Assembly (NCBI GenBank): GCA_948567375.1
Contig: OX419756.1
Coordinates: forward strand, 33,308,333-33,372,332
Direction of reading: 5' to 3'
DNA from: Lunularia cruciata
Lineage: Eukaryota > Streptophyta > Marchantiopsida > Lunulariales > Lunulariaceae
Length of the DNA stretch: 64,000 bases
Below are positions 42,009 through 55,016 of this stretch, one piece after another. The notes under the pieces were generated by a model. It did no database searches, was not told the DNA's origin, and saw only the letters and a program-made list of their open reading frames with translations. The translations under genes and the position numbers were made by a program. Positions within the stretch are counted from its first letter, which is position 1. Each line of letters begins with the position of its first letter.

Positions 42009-43480
42009 TGTCTTTGCCCATTTTAAACAAAATGTTGTGCTTCAGCTGATACGGTCCTATTTTCTTGAGAAAGATTGCCCTCTGCTTTGGGTCTAGCTCC
42101 TCAAGACTGCCAAGTATGCAGATAATGATATTCTACAACATACCTTGTACTTTGCATTGCCATCAAATGATCAAGTTTTTCAGCAAGAAACCGGTCATCT
42201 ACCTCCAAATTCTGGTCTTGAGTCTCCAACCTGGACAAGAAATCTACATTTGAATGCAAAGCTCCCTTCCTTACTTGTACCATGGATGAGAATTGTTGTA
42301 ACAACAAGATCCACCTTGTAATTTGCCCAAAAATATCCACCTTCTTCACCAAATATTGTACTGCATAATGGTCTACATGGAACACAAACTCATATACCGA
42401 CAAGTAGTGGCAAACCTTCTTGTAGGCATACACCATTTTGAGTGCTTCTCTTTCAATCATAGCATAATTCTTTTTTGCAATTGAAAACTGTCAATTGGTA
42501 TGGTAAATAGGATAGTCTTTCTTCTAACTATCCAATTGCAATGGCAAAGTATCCACAAACATATGAAAAGGAATCTCCCAATTTGGATCCTCATAACCAG
42601 TGCTTCCACAAGTTTCTTCTTCAACACTGGAAATCATCTTCTTGTTTTGCTTCCTACAAATATCTTTAGATTTCTTCAAAAGATTTGTTAAAGGTGCAGC
42701 TTGCATTGCATAATTAGATATAAAATTTTTGTAATATTTAACATATCCCAAGAGGCTCTGAGCTCCCAAATTTTTTGGGAGATTCCAAAGTTGAGATTAC
42801 TTTGACCTACTTGACATCAAACTTCAATTCCTTGGCTTGAGATCCAATGCCCCAATAGAATTCCTTCCTTCATTGCAGTAAGCATTTCTCCAAGTGCCGG
42901 CAAAATGATATCTTTCAAATGTTTGGTGAAGGTAATCCAAACATACCTCTCTTTGGCCAAACATGCAAAAATTGTTAATAAACACTTCTACAAAGTTCCA
43001 CAAAAATTCTTTGAAAATTGCATTCATCATCTACTAGAAAGTAGTGGGAGCATTATCAAAATTTGGTTATATGAAAAGCTCCCCCAACTAGTAGTGAAGG
43101 TGGTAGTCTCTTCTCAAATGGACACTTGATTGTAGTTTGAAAATCCATTAAAAAAACTAAACAAGAATGACATGCTACTTGGTCCAAAATAGTATCCATA
43201 AAGGTAAATGATGATGATCCTTCCTTGTGATTGCATTAAGTTTGCAAAAGTCTTGGCACAACCCAAATCTTCCCTATCTTCTTCTTTGGAACAATGAAAA
43301 TTGTAGAAACCCATTCACTACTCAAGATTGGAAAAATCATTCCAACCCTCAAGTACTTATCAATTTTATCTTTCACCTAAGAGTGAGTACCTTGGGTTCA
43401 AGCAATACTCTCATTGCCAAATTGGAACTACACCTTCAATCAAGTCAATCCAATGTTCCTCGAATTGTCTAGGGATTCCT
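42009..43480 (-). pseudogene. Decayed family 2 RT, RNase H and integrase start
   Basis: Minus-strand frames 42101-42460 (VYAYKKVCHYLSVYEFVFHVDHY, RKGALHSNVDFLSR), 42524-42769 (LGYVKYYKNFISNYAM), 42824-43030 (FLWNFVEVFINNFCMFG) and 43114-43314 are diverged versions of 24900-26413. The catalytic FIDD reads FINN, so both key acids are lost. The integrase core and 3' LTR are missing. Confidence 0.75.
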
Positions 43481-43559
43481 AGCATTTGATCAATAGACCA
43501 GGCAAATACATCCTAGTACTCAATGAACAAGTGTATCTTGCCAACTCAACTAAAGTGAT

Positions 43560-44444
43560 TGTCTTGGATATTTTCAAATTTTAACCTTCTTCTAAGACCA
43601 CATCTTGACAATCATCAAGGTTAATGACTCCTTCAACATGACTGACTTGGCTCAATTGGAGTGGGATGGAGTTCAGATCCCCTTCCTCCAAATTTTTGCT
43701 ATTTGAGGTAACATCATATAAATCTTTTGCTTTGACCTCTACCTTGTAGCATTTCAAATAATTTACTTGGACTTCTTCATCCAAGTCTTTTGAAGATGAA
43801 GATGCCAAATCTTTGGATTCATCTTCATCCTTGACAAAGTAGTTTCCCCGAGGTGAGAAACCTTTGTCCAACTCATTATCACCAAATTCTGGTCTTTGGA
43901 TGAGATGTTCCTAAACCTAAGCTTATATTGGTGCTAATTGACAACAACTTTAGCATTGTACAACCAGTCTTCTTATCAACAATAGGTACATAGTTTTATT
44001 CACTGGTCTCAATAATATATAATATAATTTGAACAGTACTCCTCCAATGATCATGACTATGTTGGACAACATACTCAAAGGTCATTGCTTGGTATGCTCT
44101 GCAAACTTCAGGATTTGAGGCATTAGTTCAAAAGTATGATACCCCAATCTGTGCGTGGTATCTTCCAGCATGACATTCCTACTTGATCCCAAGTCAATAC
44201 GTATAGACATGATCATGCAACCTATAATCTCCACATCTACTTCTAGAGATCCCAAATCTTCTTGTTCAATATGATAGATAGGTGGTAGATCCTTCTTGAG
44301 GATTGTTCTCACTTCCTTGACTGCCAAACTCAATTGCTTCTTGTACAACTTGTTATCCTCCCACAATTTTTTAAATGTTATATTGGCTTGGGTGGATGCC
44401 AGATCTGCAGCAATATCATATTGGGGTACTCCTCCAAGTTTCAC
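43560..44444 (-). pseudogene. Decayed family 2 protease and linker
   Basis: Frames 43581-43871 (acidic linker) and 44082-44444 (KEVRTILKKDLPPIYHIEQEDLG, MSIRIDLGSSRNVM) correspond to 26429-27300. The active site reads Asp-Leu-Gly. Confidence 0.7.
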
Positions 44445-44447
44445 CTT

Positions 44448-46267
44448 CTAAGATTTTGTCTTTGGGTTTGAAGTCTCATCCCAATTTGTCTTTTCTTTGG
44501 GTTTGTTTTGCTTGGTTGCCGGAGTACTGGTGGTTTGAACCCAAGGTACTTTGGGTTTACCCACCTTGGCTTGAATTATATCCTTGACTTTGGTTTGGAT
44601 GTCAGCCACAAACATGGGAGGTTTTGTCTTTAATTCTACCTCCAAACTCATATCTCAAGTTCTCTACATTGCCTCTTGGATTTCTTTCTGCAATGCTTTT
44701 GCCAAGATTTTCTCATGTTTCCCAAATAATATTCCTTTGGGCTGAAGTCTCATTCCCTTGCTTAAGGATGATAAAGTGGTGCTTACTTCTTCAAGATCAT
44801 GCTTCTTCTTCCTCAAGCATGTTTCAACTCTCAACATGTCCAGGTCCAGCCATTCACCTTTTGAGGTCGAACTTCCTCCTTGAGGTATTTCTTCTTCAAG
44901 GGTAATACAGCTCACAAGGGGATCACATTTTGGCTGGAGTGTAGCTTGCTCAGCCAGAGTTTACACATACTTCACCAGAGGCTTTGGGTTTGGTGGTTCA
45001 GGACACAAGTTGCCAATATGACCTGGCCTCTTGTCCACAAAGTGGAATATACCCAATTTTCCACCTTGGTTTGGGAAAATTCAAGGACCATTGGCCTATC
45101 AAGCCATAATTGTAACATGCACTTGGTGCAACATTTTGAGGCCTATTTTGTTTACCCATAGGCATTCTCCTTTGGGAAGTGTTATTATTGTACTGCCTTG
45201 TTTATACATCAGACCTTGATAAGAGGTGTTGGCTTATAGTTATACCTCTTGAGTCTGGTACGCCGCCTCTTCCTCCTCACTCTAGTCCCAACTTGGAACC
45301 CAATCAATTTGTTGCTTTGGAAATGCAGTTTGAGTGACCAAGCACTCTATGTTGGCATGACCCAACTTGCCACATGTAGTACACCACACATTTGGTCTTG
45401 CAAATGAAGGGGGTTTTCTTCTATCCTTCATCCCAATCATTTGGATCTTGAAATCCAGAATCAATAAGAGTCTCTAGCTTAGCATCTATCTTGACACTTT
45501 TTGCTAGGGAAGTCCATACTTTCTTCTCTCCTTGTTGTCTATTTTTCCTTGGCTTTACATCTTTTTCTAATTCCAAAGAAGAACTTGATGAAGTGGAAGA
45601 TTCTTCCAACAAAGGGGAGGTACTATGAGAAGCTCCTTGTCTTGGCTTCTTGCCTTTCTTCTCCCAATTCAACTAGCTGAATGAGAGTGGGACAAGGGTA
45701 TCTAGCAACATGCTTGAGTACTTTATCAAGGGAAGTTACATTTCTCTCCCTCACAAAGATCCAAATCTCTTGTGACAAACCACCAAGGAACCATGTAATG
45801 GTTTGGGCATTGGAGTACCCCACCACACCGGATTGCTTAAGCACACAATTTAGCAATGCCATGAATTGCTTGGTGTAATCTCTCAACTCCTTATTCTTGC
45901 CCCAGTCCAAATCATTGCATGTAGCAAATACACTTGCATTGTAATCAACCTCACTGAATTGTTCCAAGAAGTTGTCCCAAAGATCTGTCCAATTGGTTGG
46001 CTTGAATTCCTTTTGGGTAACATGGGTATACCAGTTCCAAGCTTTCTTTTGGAGCAAACTAGGGAAAATTTGCAATTGGTCTGTGGAGTTATGCTCCTTG
46101 TTGGAAAAAGATATCATTTCAAACTCCTTGATGAATTCATTAGGATCTTCATCACATTCAGTCTCCTTGTATTTTGGTAAGCTTGTTTGGTAACAAGGAA
46201 AGATGACATGTTGTAAGTCTGATAAAATGGTTGTTGAGGTGCCAAACTTGGCTAAACCAAGGTACAT
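44448..46267 (-). pseudogene. Decayed family 2 gag
   Basis: Frames 45623-46267 (YKETECDEDPNEFIKEFEMISF, GVVGYSNAQTITWFLGGLSQEI), 45421-45672, 45282-45464 (one knuckle, CTTCGKLGHANIEC) and 44448-44915 match family 2 gag in order. The other two knuckles are damaged. Frames upstream of 46267 to 46779 are remnants of the N-terminus. Confidence 0.75.
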
Positions 46268-46896
46268 GCAAGTGATTGTGCTTTGGAATCAGGTTGGGTG
46301 TCCTAAGGTACCAAATTAAACATTGGGTGTTTGTCAAGAGGTACTTTGACTAGAGATACTTTGGCTTCAACCCCATTTTGAGGAAGAGAATCAATATCAT
46401 CAAATTTCTCTTCAAGATCTTGATGGATGATTTTGGGAGATTGTATGTTAGATGTATTAGCACTCTTCTTTAGTCAAAATTTTTATTTTCTTTTCACAAA
46501 TCAACTCCTTCAAATATTTGGCTCCCTTGAGAATTATGAAAGAAGTTGGTATGTTGTGTCACAATGAATATGTCTACCCACTTGCATCTTTCTTTCTTTT
46601 GGTATGAGATGGTTTAAAATAGTCTTTCCACCCAAATTTTTGTTTCTTTTGTTCAATTGCTCACAAGGCTTCTTGAACTTTGTAAAGAAGCTGCAAATCC
46701 AATGCCGCCCTCTCAAATTCTTTAGTAGTGAATTGACTCTTCTAGCTTTATTATTCTTCATATTGTTAAGTTTGTACATGAGCCCTCTCCTCTTGTTGTT
46801 CTCTCAATACAAACATTCATATTTGATGGACAATCAACTTACAATTTAGCTTTGTATTCTTCCACTCCCAAGATTTATATCCTTGGCAGCGGTGCC

Positions 46897-48108
46897 AACA
46901 ATCACATGACAACCTAGCAAGTATCACTTTTGTAGTAATTGATATGTAATCATTTGTTCTCATAGAGATATGAGTCAAGACTGGTCAAATACAAAGTAAA
47001 AGTAGCAAATCATTCTTCTTGGTTGTGTCTTTAGCCTCTTGGGTAGAAACCACACACACAAGAGAGTAACAAGCACTCAATTGCAGTCTTGTCACAAATT
47101 AGTAACACCTATAATCACAATTCATTAGATCCCTTCCAATTCAATCTTGATTGTGATAATTCAATTTTTCCCAAAGAAGGCTAATTCACCACTTGCAACC
47201 CATCCTTCACCTCTGGATGATCTTTCTTAAGCTCCTTCTTTTGCAACTACAATAGAAAGGGACAAACAACCTTTGACAAATACTCTAACCCTCTGAATTC
47301 TTCCGCTTGTCATCTTCAGCTTTGATAGGCAATTCTTCTATTGGTGTCTTACTCCAAAGTCACAACCCTCAACATAACTTCCCCCAAGCTCTCTTCATTG
47401 TCTTTGGCTCAGCTTGGTCATGCACTTGTAGATTGTAGAATCCTTCTTGACCTCACTCCCCTCTGAAATACCAATCTTGGTTCTTCCTTGTGCTCCTTTG
47501 GAATATCCACCTTAGGTAGCTCTAGGTATTGGCCATTTCCTCCTTCCATGCACTCAATCTCTACATGGAACTCTCAATACTCCTCTTCAGCCCCTTTTTT
47601 GCTGATTGCTTGACCTCAAATTCTCCTTCACATTCACTACTTGAATCACTTACACTATAGACTAAAATCTTCTTCCTCTTCAAAGTACTCATTCTTAGAC
47701 TCAGCTTCTCCTTCCAAATTTTGCTCCCAATGACATGTTCACTATTGTTATCACAACTCAAGTTTAGTCTTCAAGTAGTTCTTCTCTTTGGTGATGACAT
47801 GGTATCCTCAAGTTGACCTTGCTTCTTTGACTTTTGCTTAATGTACCTTCTTGGTTAGTATGGCCCGAGTCAAAGTGGTTAAAGTGTCTTTGATTGGGTT
47901 GATCACTCTGGTACAAAGTAACCTTACTTTGAGTCCACCATCCTTCAAGTTTGACCCAAGTTCTTCTTCCTCTAACATGAAGTCAACTTCCTTGAGTCAA
48001 ATCCAAACACATGATTCTTCTCTTCCTTCCTCCATTTGGTTCCAATTTAGCTTCAACAATACACTTCTTCTTTAAAACCCATCAAAAACAAAAAAACATG
48101 GGTACCAA
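46897..48108 (-). repeat. Decayed family 2 5' LTR with internal deletion
   Basis: Starts ATGACAACCTAGCAAGTATCAC (compare 29841) and ends near ACATGGGTACCAAAA (compare 33607-33622). It is about 1.2 kb instead of 3.8 kb, so most of the LTR ORF is deleted. The frame 47561-47761 keeps the acidic SSSECEGEFE part. The adjacent primer site at 46877-46890 matches that of family 2. It interrupts the family 1 copy at 48109. Confidence 0.75.
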
Positions 48109-49075
48109 AATATTCCTTTGCCTACTAGGAGCAATTACACGAGCACCTCAACACCATCAAAAACACAAACTCCAAGGAAGAAATTGAGGATGGAGACTTC
48201 TTAATCTCAAAGCAATCACGGAACTACAATGTGTTGGAGGATGTTGGTAGTCACAAGGCTACCATCACAATGGGCCAACTGATCACTTTAAATCCTACCT
48301 TGAAAAAGGAGCTTAGAGGTGGTTTGAGTTCTACAAGGAGCAAGAGGATGAAGAAAGCAAAAGAGAAAGCTCTAGTATCAATGGAGGTGGTGGATGCCAA
48401 ACCACCACCAGGGGAAGCTTTTGAATATGCCTCCAATATTGATATGAGAATGAATGATCACAACATCAAGGATGCACTTTTTGATGGAGGATCTATAGTG
48501 AATACCATGTCAAAGAGATTGATAAAGAAGTTGGATATGATAGCCTCTATACCTTCAACATTTGTGGTGAGCACAACAAATAAGCAACAAGTTTGACCAA
48601 TATGGGTGATAGATAAGGTGGTAGTTTCAATTATGGGAGTTCAATATCTCATGATTTTCCAAGTCTTGAAGGATTTAAGCTATGGTTTGCTTCTTAGGAG
48701 GCCATGGTTGAGAGTAGCATGCACAACTAATCTATGGTACAAAGGGTACTTGAGGATTAGATCATCAAACCATCAAGGTATACTTCCTATGATTGACACC
48801 ACTAACACTTCACATTCATATACACCATCTTTTGTTTATTGGGAATCAGATTCAAAAGAAGGAGCTTCATGTGTGGAAACAAGCATGGAGGAAGAGACTC
48901 CCATGGAAAAGGATGAATCTGAATTTGAATTTGAATTTGAATTTGAATTTGAATCTGAATCTGATTTAGATGTGTATCCTTTGTATGCCATGGATTTTGC
49001 ACCTAAGCTAGAGATTTTCAAGGACCCAAATAAATCACCATTGATACTTGAGGAGGTTATCTACCCTCAAGTATA
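48109..49075 (+). pseudogene. Decayed family 1 gag end and protease, plus strand
   Basis: Matches 33628-34430 in inverted orientation. The frame 48231-48596 has VLEDVGSHKATITMGQLITL, GGLSSTRSK and the protease site ALFDGGSIVN. The frame 48606-49076 has VVVSIMGVQYLMIFQVLKD and LLLRRPWLRVA, then an acidic linker enlarged by a hexanucleotide repeat at 48916-48966, then MDFAPKLEIFKDPNKSPL. This copy shows what the target of the family 2 insertion looked like. Confidence 0.8.
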
Positions 49076-50234
49076 GTCAAATGTTACCAAGGAGAAGGTG
49101 AGATTTGAGAAGATTTTTTGAAGGTTTATCCATGTTTTGCTTACAAGGATCTAAAGGAAGTCACCTTGGAAGAGCACAAGATAGAGGTGGAGTCACATGC
49201 AAGACCAGTCTGTCAAAAGCAAAATTGCATTAGCCCACCAATAGCTTTGGTTGTAAAGGAGTAGATTGATAAGCTCAAGGAGACTGGATTTATCTTTGAG
49301 ATGGAGAATTCAAAATGGGTATCTCCAATTGTGATTGTGAAGAAAAAGAATGGAAAGCTTTAGGTATGTGTGGATTACAAGAAGCTCAACATTGTTACTA
49401 AGAAGGACTATTATCCTTTGCCATTCATTGATGAGATCTTGGAGGAGGTTGCAAGTAATTGGAGGTATAGTTTTGCAGATGGTTATAGTGGGTAAAACCA
49501 AATCAAGATTGCACCAAAGAATCAACAACTCATCACATTCACCACACCTTGGGAAACTTATGCTTTAAGGGTCATGCCTTTTGGGCTTTGCAATGCTCTA
49601 GCCACATTCCAATGGTTCATGAACGAGGTGTTTAAAACTTTCATAAGGAAATTTGTGAGAGACTTCATTGATGACTTTTGTGTCTATGGGAGCAAGGAGG
49701 AGCACTTTTTGCACTTGATCAAGGTCTTGAAATTCTTGGATGAAACAAATGTATCACTCAACCTAGAGAAGTGTATTTTTGGTTATGAAGAAGGTCTGCT
49801 TTTGAGGAACATCATTTCTAAAGATGGAATAGCAATTGATCCTAAGAAGGTGAGGAAAATCTTAGACCTTTCATTCCCTTCAAGCTTGATAAAGTTATGC
49901 CAATTCTTAGGGATGGTTGGGTACTTAGGAGGTTTATCTTCTTATTTTCTCAACAAGAATTATGCATTGACCATCTACATGAAGAAAGGTGTAGAATACA
50001 TGGTGATTTTGGAAGACAAGGAGGCTCTCAAAGCTTTTGTGGAGCTCAGGCAATCCCTTGTTGCAAATCTAATTCTTGCTAAACTTGATTGGAGTATGCC
50101 TTTCATCCTTAACATTGATGCTTCCAATGAAGCTATAGGATGCACTCTTAGTCAATTAGACCAAGATGACCATGATCATCTCAAGAAGTTTAGAGACTAC
50201 TCAATTGGAGGGAAAGCCACCATTGTCACAGATC
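49076..50234 (+). pseudogene. Decayed family 1 reverse transcriptase and RNase H start, plus strand
   Basis: Has KWVSPIVIVKKKNGK, then PFGLCNALATFQWFMNEVF, catalytic FIDDFCVYGS (near 49670), LNLEKCIFGYEEGLLL and NIDASNEAIGCTLSQL of RNase H. The frame 49574-50239 is open for 221 codons. It ends abruptly at 50234, where a family 1 LTR fragment in the opposite orientation begins. Confidence 0.82.
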
Positions 50235-50481
50235 TGTGAGCCGGCTTGTCTCTCACTCAAGATGAACCTTTGATGGCTATTATGGTAGCACACTATGGAC
50301 TAAGAAGACAAGGAACCCCAACTACATCATATTTCTCCAAGGCTAACACTCCAAGACTCAAACCATTGTTCACTAGAGAACTCAATGAGAGAGAGATAGT
50401 TGCAAATGAAAGGATGATGAGTACCTCCTCACCTCTAGTTTATATAATTGTGAAATAGTTACACACCAAAGTTACTAATAT
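50235..50481 (-). repeat. Family 1 LTR fragment
   Basis: Starts TGTGAGCCGG at 50235 and matches 37125-37368. It is truncated at about 50481. Its exact LTR terminus meets the interrupted RNase H frame, which suggests an insertion followed by loss of the rest. Confidence 0.85.
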
Positions 50482-51343
50482 ACCAGAAGGTGAAGCTCTG
50501 GATTGATTTGTGAGGGGCATGAAGTCAAAACCCAAATTAGAGGTAACCATGCAAGAGCCGCAATACATAGAAGCTATGCGGTTGGCCAAACATTTTGATT
50601 CCTTGGTTGCAACAACTTGGTCTCGACCTTGATCTCCACAGAACCTACCGATACACTACATATGGGTAGAGGAGCCGGCACCAATGGAGATTGATGTCAT
50701 TCAATGGAGACCACTTGGCAATGCATATAAAGAGAAACTGTGATAAAATGAGGGTTTTTTTTATTGTCACCAATTGGGACATTGCATCACTGAATGTCCA
50801 CTCAAAAATAGGCAACCTCGACAAGCTGCCTAGGTGGAGTTTATGAAGCAGAACAATAAGGGAAACAAGGAATCCCAATAGGAGATTTCAAGCCACCTAT
50901 TGGGAGCTTGATTAGTTCCAATGGGATTGAAGGCTTGACCTATGCAAGTTTGCTTCACTTGCAAGGTATGATATCTAATCGGGGTTGTAGGATTTTGGTT
51001 GATTCTAGAAGTTCAAAGAATTGCATGTTTATGCAAGTAGCAAAGGAATTGGGTATTCCTATCAAGCTAGTAATTGGAAGTACATTGGCGGATGGTAGAA
51101 AGGGTTGCATTCCGTACCTCACATCCTGTTACCTTCAAGATTGGGAAGGAGTATTTGGAGTGTATGAGGTTTGTAGTGGCACCTCTATACTACAATATCA
51201 TTCTAGGACTACCTTGGCTTGAATGTCATAAGGTTCAATTTGATTGGAATCAACAAAAAATTCAAGTACAACACCAAGGTAGGAATTTTTTATTAGGTTG
51301 CCTGGAACTTCTAAGTAGGACACCTAAAAATAGTTTGTCCTAA
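50482..51343 (+). pseudogene. Chromovirus gag end and protease
   Basis: 5'-truncated. The gag end reads FVRGMKSKPKLEVTMQEPQ and EAMRLAKHFDSL with stops, then a knuckle (YCHQLGHCITEC) whose first Cys is Phe. The protease follows at 50960-51240 with ILVDSRSSKNCMFM (active site Asp-Ser, then Arg in place of Gly) and LGLPWLECHK in another frame. Typical of chromovirus-type Ty3/gypsy elements. Confidence 0.75.
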
Positions 51344-52760
51344 GATGAGAAGTTTGTTGAGAAAGTAGCCATAGAGCAAGCCTTGAAGGGAAATAAGTCC
51401 CAAGATGGGAAGTTGACCACAAAAGCAGCCATGGAGCAAACTTTGAAGAAAGATGAATCCCTAGATGGGAATTTTGTTAGTGAAGCAACCATAAAGCAAG
51501 CTTTGGAGGAAGAAAAGTTTGTTTCTATAGTGTGGATCAAACTAATTGCACAAGGAAAATTTGAGGAGATCCAAGAGCCTCATCAAGCAATGGTTGATCA
51601 AAGAGTTTAGGAGTTTGCGGACGTGTTTCTTGATGATTTGCCAAATGAATTACCCTCCGATTGTGGTATGCCCTTCAAGATTGAGTTATTGTGAGGGAGT
51701 AGACCAATCTATTGGCTCTCACCAAAGGAGTTGGAGTAGTTGCAAACAACACTTTTGGAGTTGTTGGAGAAGGACTTCATACAACATAGCATCTCCTCTT
51801 AGGGAGCACGGATACTATTTGCTTTAAAGAAGGATGGAAGACTTTGTTTATGTATTGATACCATGGGCTCAATAAGCAAATAGTGAAGAATGCATATCCC
51901 TTGCCTTGGATTGATGACTTGCTTGATCAATTGAGAAGAGCATGATACTTTTCCAAGTTGGATCTTTATAGCTACTATAGGCAAATCCTCATTGATAGAG
52001 AAGATGTACAAAAGACTACCTTTTGCTCAAGGTATGGGCATTTCAAGTGGAGAGTTCTACCTTTTGGGCTCACTAATGCTCCAACAATCTTCATGGATCA
52101 AATGCATTGGGTGTTGGATGGACTATTGGATTGGTACATGGTGATGTTCTTGGATGATATCTTAATCTATAGCAAGATAGGTAGAACACGTGAATCATGT
52201 GCATAAGTCCTAAGACAACTACAAAAATAGAAATCTTACTATAAGAAGTCAAAGTGTGCCTTTTGGCAAAAGTAAGTTACCTTCTTGGGTCACAAGGTCT
52301 CAATGAAAGGGATCAAGATGGAAGAGTAGAAAATCAAGGCCATTATTGATTGGCCTACTCCAAAGGATGTTCTAAAAATATGGGCATTTAATGGATTGGC
52401 CAATTTTTACTGATGGTTCATCCATTATTATGCTCATGTGGCTACACCGTTGACTGACCTCTTGGGGAAGAACTTGAGCTTCCAGTGGACCACCAAGCAC
52501 AAAGAAGCATTCCAAAAGTTGAAACATATGGTGTTTTTAAGGCCCATTCTTCAACCATATGATCATCAACAACCATGTGTGGTTGATTTTGATGCTTCTA
52601 ACTTTGCATTTGGAGTCATGTTGCAACAAGAATTCCCAAAGGAACTACATCCCATTGCCTTTGTGTCTCACAGACTAAATACGGCTGAAAAAAATTACTC
52701 TACTTGAGATCAAGAACAACTTTCAATGGTATATCTCACCAAGGTATGGAGCATTATCTC
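51344..52760 (+). pseudogene. Chromovirus RT and RNase H
   Basis: After an imperfectly repeated Lys/Glu-rich linker (51340-51540) come RT relics: FADVFLDDLPNELP, LDLYSYYRQ, FKWRVLPFGLTNAP and the catalytic MFLDDILIYSK near 52145. RNase H at 52438-52707 has ATPLTDLLGK, DFDASNFAFGVMLQQ and SHRLNTAEKNYS. Many stops. Confidence 0.8.
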
Positions 52761-54200
52761 TTGGGGAAATAAGTGATCATGCAAATTGATCACAAATTAT
52801 TGTTGCAGATCTTACACTTAGAACACATGAAGAGTTGACATCATCCATGGGAGGAATAACTCCAATTTTTTGACATCAAACTTGAGAACAAACCAGGTTG
52901 GTTTCATGTCATCCCTGATGCTCTATTACAATGACCTGAATTGAAGTCTCTTCCTCTCATCACGGTAGCAATTAAGATGGTGTCAATTGACTCCAAGGAC
53001 CAAAATGAGTTTTAGTTAGCTCTACAACAAGATCCCTTCTTCCAAATGGTACATGGTCATCTTACAGCATGCAACAAGGAATACAACACCTTCTCCTTCA
53101 CGAAAGGCCTTCTATTCCATGAGGATCTGATCTATGTTCCAACCAAAGGTAATCTCCAACTTGTGCGCCTTCAAGAATTCCATGATTTACCCATAGTTGG
53201 TCACATGGGTGTAGACAAGACCTTGGGTACCCTCCAACGCTGATGGTGGTGGCCCAATATGACACAAGATGTTTAAGAGTTTGTCCAATCATGTGAGAGC
53301 TACCAACGTAACAAGGCCAACAACCAAAAGCCAAGTGGACTCCTTCAACCACTCCCCATTCCATCCGCTCAATAGGAACACGTGAGCTTGGATCTCATCA
53401 CATCCTTGCCTAAGACAAAGCAAGGACACACAACAATCGTAGTGTTTGTGGATAAGCTTAGTAAGCAAATCCACTTGATACCAACCTTTGATATCGTGTA
53501 TGCTTCAACCTTAGCACAAATCTACTTTGACAATATCCTCAAGCATCATGGGATGTCACGTGTACTCATCTTCAACCGTGATCCTTGATTCACAAGGAAG
53601 TTTTGGCAAGCACTCTTCTAGATACTTGACACCAAGCTTGCTTTGTCCACGGCCTATCATCCTCAAACTAATGGAAAAACATGTGAAAATTGTACCTTGG
53701 AGGATATAATGCATGCCTTTGTCAATGTCCACCATACAAATTGAGATGAATGTCTTGCACTTTCAGAATTTGCTTATAATAATTCCAAACATGCAAGCAC
53801 CGGATTTTCTCCTTTCTTTCTCAATTTTGGACAAGATCCACTTGTTCTAAATTCTCTTCTTTCTTCTCCTCCATCTTAGGTCCCTCATACTTCAACCTTC
53901 TTGACCACCATCTCCCAATCTCTCCAACAAGCCAAATCTCACCTACTTGTTGCCCAAAATCATCAAAAACAATATGTAGACCACCATCATCATGACCTCA
54001 CCTTTGAAGTTGGTGATAAAGTCATGTTATCCTCTAGTAACCTACCCCTCCTACTTTATACACAAGTTTGTAAAATTTCCCCTAATTGGATAGGACACTT
54101 TGATGTGACCCACTTGTTGCTTATTGACTTGCCTTGCCTTGTCATAAGTGCATCCATCCTATCTTTCATGTTTCCAAGATGAAACCTGTTCCTCAATGTT
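52761..54200 (+). pseudogene. Chromovirus integrase
   Basis: Has LQEFHDLPIVGHMGVDKTL (zinc region), VSLDLITSLPKTKQGH (first Asp), HHGMSRVLIFNRDP (second Asp region, with Asn before Arg-Asp), and STAYHPQTNGKT, where the expected Glu lies in a broken segment. The C-terminal part 53901-54182 has FEVGDKVMLSSSNL and ends with HPSYLSCF. Stops and shifts throughout. Confidence 0.8.
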
Positions 54201-54249
54201 TTTTCCTAACCCCTCTTCTTTTTCCTCTTTAGTCCAACCTCCCCTCCCC

Positions 54250-54470
54250 CTCTCGTCCATATCAATGATCATGAGGAGTACAAAGTTGATCGTATCCTTG
54301 CATGTTGCCACATTTAACAAGGCCGTTGACAACATATAGAGTCCAAGTCCTTTGGAGAGGGTATCCCCTTCATGATGTCACATAGGAACCTCTTTCTCAT
54401 CTCTAGAATGCCCAATTGGCCCTTTAAGAGTTTGAAGCTTCATTGGCAACAAGGACGTCATCATCTCGCA
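54250..54470 (+). pseudogene. Chromodomain remnant at the chromovirus C-terminus
   Basis: In the frame at 54266 the sequence reads DHEEYKVDRILAC, the usual start of a chromodomain. About 30 codons later it reads HDVT-stop-EPLSHL, where the stop replaces the Trp of the TWEP motif. Chromodomains bind methylated histone H3 and guide integration in this clade. Confidence 0.65.
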
Positions 54471-54481
54471 GTGGAGGAATA
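54471..54481 (+). other. Chromovirus polypurine tract
   Basis: GTGGAGGAATA directly precedes the LTR start TGTAACAATATAG. Confidence 0.65.
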
Positions 54482-55016
54482 TGTAACAATATAGAGTTTA
54501 GCAATAAAGTTAGTAGGACTAATGAAGTAGCAAATAAGAAAATAAGCCAAGAATATTCTAGAAGTATCTAGAAAGCTTCTTGGGAAGCTTCTTGGCTATC
54601 TTAGCTAGCATTCCAAGTAGGTAGCTTCTAGAAAGAAGCTTCGAGAAGCTTCCAACTAACTTAGCTTGCACGCTAAGTAAGCTACTCCTAGAAGAAAGCT
54701 TCTTGAGAAGCTCCTCAATTAACTTGGCTTGCACTCCATGAAAGTGGCTCAAGGAAGCTTCTTGAGAAGCTTCTCAAGAACTTTGTATGATCCTTGTAAA
54801 AACAAGAGCCAAAGCTCATGCTAGGTATTCCAAGTTTTTCCACATTCAAGTATCCCAATGTGAGTTTCCATTCTCTTATTTCTCTCCTTGGTCTTGGTCT
54901 TTTACAACTACAAGTGGCATAAGCATTAGATTTTTTTGGGCATAATAATAATGGTGCTTGTATAGCAAGGAGAATGAACTTATGGGGAATTAGTGCAAGG
55001 TCCACAAGTAAATTTA
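54482..55016 (+). repeat. Chromovirus 3' LTR, right end uncertain
   Basis: Begins TGTAACAATATAG after the polypurine tract. Contains a dense cluster of AGCTTCT/AAGCTTC motifs at 54570-54780 in both orientations. The end is placed tentatively near TCCACA at 55008; no second LTR is available for comparison. Confidence 0.55.

Noticed and set aside
46534..46849. ORFs on both strands near the decayed family 2 gag start
   Set aside because: Plus-strand ORF is antisense to the gag N-terminal remnant; the minus one is a fragment of that remnant.
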